From: Pictodentalium vernedei
Lineage: Eukaryota > Mollusca > Scaphopoda > Dentaliida > Dentaliidae
Direction: 5' to 3'
NCBI GenBank assembly: GCA_031216915.1
Contig: CM062297.1
Location: 535,330,971-535,394,970, forward strand
DNA: 64,000 bases
Shown here piece after piece: positions 63,925 through 64,000 of this stretch (the stretch's first letter is position 1; the number at the start of each line of letters is the position of its first letter). The notes under the pieces are model-generated. The model ran no database searches, was not told where the DNA came from, and was given only the letters and a program-made list of their open reading frames with translations. The position numbers were made by a program, and so were the translations under genes.

Positions 63925-64000
63925 CTGAGAAGATAGATCCAGGGTTTCTGTGATGACAAGAGGTGCTACTAGCAGGATTTTGCAGTGAGACTATTTGATT
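63723..64000 (-). CDS. DIRS F Dam-like ORF, C-terminal end (partial)
   Basis: The last 79 or so codons of the RT/RNase H/Dam-like ORF: QKPWIYLLRCLLWNIPRK, PLCGPSC, and the terminal FLTVGGPPLH, matching D, which ends FLTVGGPPLR. It overlaps the start of the recombinase in another frame by about 200 nt. It continues beyond the window. Confidence 0.8.

Larger units (their letters stand above)
61789..64000 (-). mobile_element. DIRS retrotransposon F, 3' part (runs off window)
   Basis: Left end gatgaatttaaagtaatttg at about 61789, left ITR to 62016, ICR at 62086-62173, noncoding segment, YR and the end of the Dam-like ORF. The ITR signature ggcccagactagctgg groups it with C rather than with A, B, D and E. 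The right half lies outside the window. Confidence 0.88.

Noticed and set aside
1-64000. tRNA, rRNA or other structured RNA genes
   Set aside because: I saw no tRNA A/B-box pair with a cloverleaf, and no rRNA-like sequence; hairpins found belong to mobile elements.

Overview
The window is eukaryotic, repeat-dominated intergenic DNA. It has no bacterial-style operons and no convincing intact single-copy host gene. Almost every supportable coding region belongs to a transposable element. The repeat mix points to a marine invertebrate, most likely a mollusc and perhaps a bivalve. The signs are several pearl-like tandem-array elements ending in ACGG-type tracts, a dispersed repeat resembling one common in molluscs, abundant DIRS-type retrotransposons, a Ngaro-type retrotransposon, and CR1-like and other LINE fragments. 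The taxon is inference from repeat families recalled from memory, not from a search.

The dominant theme is one family of DIRS tyrosine-recombinase (YR) retrotransposons. There are six insertions, all transcribed on the minus strand: A (271-7416), B (22009-29002), C (18415-35358, interrupted), D (43365-50471, plus a duplicated 3' half at 39774-42914), E (53152-60268) and F (61789 to beyond the window). Each has inverted terminal repeats (ITRs) and, beside the left ITR, an internal complementary region (ICR) made of the complements of both element ends. The sense-strand gene order is gag, then a reverse transcriptase/RNase H/Dam-like methyltransferase ORF, overlapped in another frame by a long ORF ending in the YR. 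D has all ORFs open and is the best candidate for an autonomous copy. A, E and F carry a few clear lesions. B and C are heavily rearranged.

Region by region: 1-7416 holds a MITE fragment and DIRS A. 7417-9190 holds a TTAA-flanked element and degenerate foldback repeats. 9191-14876 is a pearl-like array of about 170-bp units invaded by a hAT-like element (11068-14060), which itself contains a LINE (11424-12960) and a zinc-finger exon. 14877-17759 holds a LINE fragment and a second array. 17813-35480 is a four-level nest: a third array broken by DIRS C, C broken by a Ngaro element on the plus strand, and the Ngaro RNase H broken by DIRS B. 35490-36775 is a CR1-like LINE fragment. 36776-39329 is unannotated DNA with low-complexity tracts. 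39330-46505 is an apparently perfect 3,585-bp tandem duplication covering flank plus the 3' half of D. 50472-53091 holds TTAA foldback MITEs and a fourth array. 53152-64000 holds DIRS E, a spacer and the start of DIRS F.

The DIRS proteins form one replication machine: Gag particle, RT/RNase H copying the RNA, the ICR acting as template to complete the ends into a circle, and the YR integrating that circle without target-site duplication. Several junctions here show this directly, most clearly where B splits the Ngaro ORF with no base gained or lost. The items most worth a second look are an NRF1-like palindrome inside the ITRs, covarying hairpins in the untranslated regions, the multi-frame coding overlap, the recent movement of coding-dead copy B, and the tandem duplication in D.
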